From contig NZ_CALKZP010000045.1 in the NCBI RefSeq assembly GCF_938002845.1, positions 1-12,478 of the forward strand: a stretch of 12,478 nucleotides of DNA, written 5' to 3'. This DNA is from an uncultured Campylobacter sp. GTDB lineage: Bacteria > Campylobacterota > Campylobacteria > Campylobacterales > Campylobacteraceae. The translations under genes were made by a program, and so were the position numbers. Below are positions 12,455 through 12,478 of the stretch, in pieces (the first letter of the stretch is position 1; each line of letters begins with the position of its first letter). Below the pieces are notes generated by a model. That model made no database searches and was not told the DNA's origin. It was given only the letters and a program-made list of their open reading frames with translations.

Positions 12455-12478
12455 ATGATTTTAAAAGGAAAAAAAGGC
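12455..12478 (+). CDS. fabI: Enoyl-ACP reductase FabI, first 8 codons only
   Basis: The window ends after ATG and seven more codons (MILKGKKG). This start matches Campylobacter FabI as I remember it (MIMKGKKGLIVGVAN in C. jejuni), and the gapA-pgk-tpiA-fabI order is the known Campylobacter arrangement. FabI is the NADH-dependent enoyl-acyl carrier protein reductase of type II fatty acid synthesis and the target of triclosan. A strong AAGGAG (12444-12449) lies 5 bases upstream of the ATG. The identification rests on eight residues plus context. Confidence 0.75.

Noticed and set aside
12264..12455. 63-codon plus-strand frame upstream of fabI
   Set aside because: TTG start without ribosome binding site; it runs through the palindromic element and the fabI ribosome binding site, and its composition follows the repeat, not a protein.
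1..12478. CRISPR array, tRNA/rRNA gene, insertion sequence or prophage genes
   Set aside because: No regularly spaced identical repeats, no tRNA-like cloverleaf ending in a CCA context, and no transposase, integrase or phage structural gene was found on either strand.

Overview
The window reads as chromosomal DNA of a Campylobacter with fairly high GC (gracilis/rectus/showae-like rather than jejuni-like; this is inferred from gene order and composition, not from a database search). Two housekeeping blocks typical of the genus are present. One is ftsY - thioredoxin-like lipoprotein - 5-formyl-THF cyclo-ligase - rny. The other is gapA - pgk - tpiA - fabI, with only the first 8 codons of fabI inside the window. 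Intergenic DNA is rich in AAATTT-type words, as is usual for these organisms.

Layout: 2-1358 is an accessory patch. It holds the 3' part of a DUF1963/YwqG-like gene, an unrecognised ~150-aa gene, and a decayed second copy of the DUF1963 3' end. 1503-2947 (minus strand) is the lipoprotein-ftsY pair, convergent with the patch and divergent from 3028-5723 (plus strand), which carries the cyclo-ligase, rny and a secreted SYLF-domain protein. After a 478-nt gene-free stretch, 6202-7789 (plus strand) is a tight three-gene unit: a DedA membrane protein, a barnase-family ribonuclease carried behind an export/membrane segment and a low-complexity linker, and a barstar-family inhibitor. Convergent to it is a cysteine-containing 147-aa protein of a conserved uncharacterised type (7891-8334). 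A 377-nt gene-poor stretch follows, then an MliC-like lipoprotein (8712-9089, minus) and the glycolytic operon (9228 onward, plus).

The two most unusual signals are these. (1) The barnase-barstar pair keeps its core catalytic and inhibitory residues with exact spacing, yet both partners of one classical interface contact (barnase R59, barstar E76) appear to be lost together. (2) Two ~80-nt near-palindromic elements lie in inverted orientation between tpiA and fabI. They share an identical 30-nt core, and their outer stems differ in sequence but still pair, which is the pattern expected when structure is maintained. The right-hand copy lies directly upstream of the fabI ribosome binding site.

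Working together: the glycolytic genes catalyse three consecutive steps around glyceraldehyde-3-phosphate. FtsY and RNase Y act at the inner membrane in protein targeting and mRNA turnover. The accessory genes (barnase/barstar, DUF1963, the two small unknowns, the MliC-like lipoprotein) fit a theme of toxin/immunity and envelope defence, but only barnase/barstar and, less firmly, MliC are supported by motifs.
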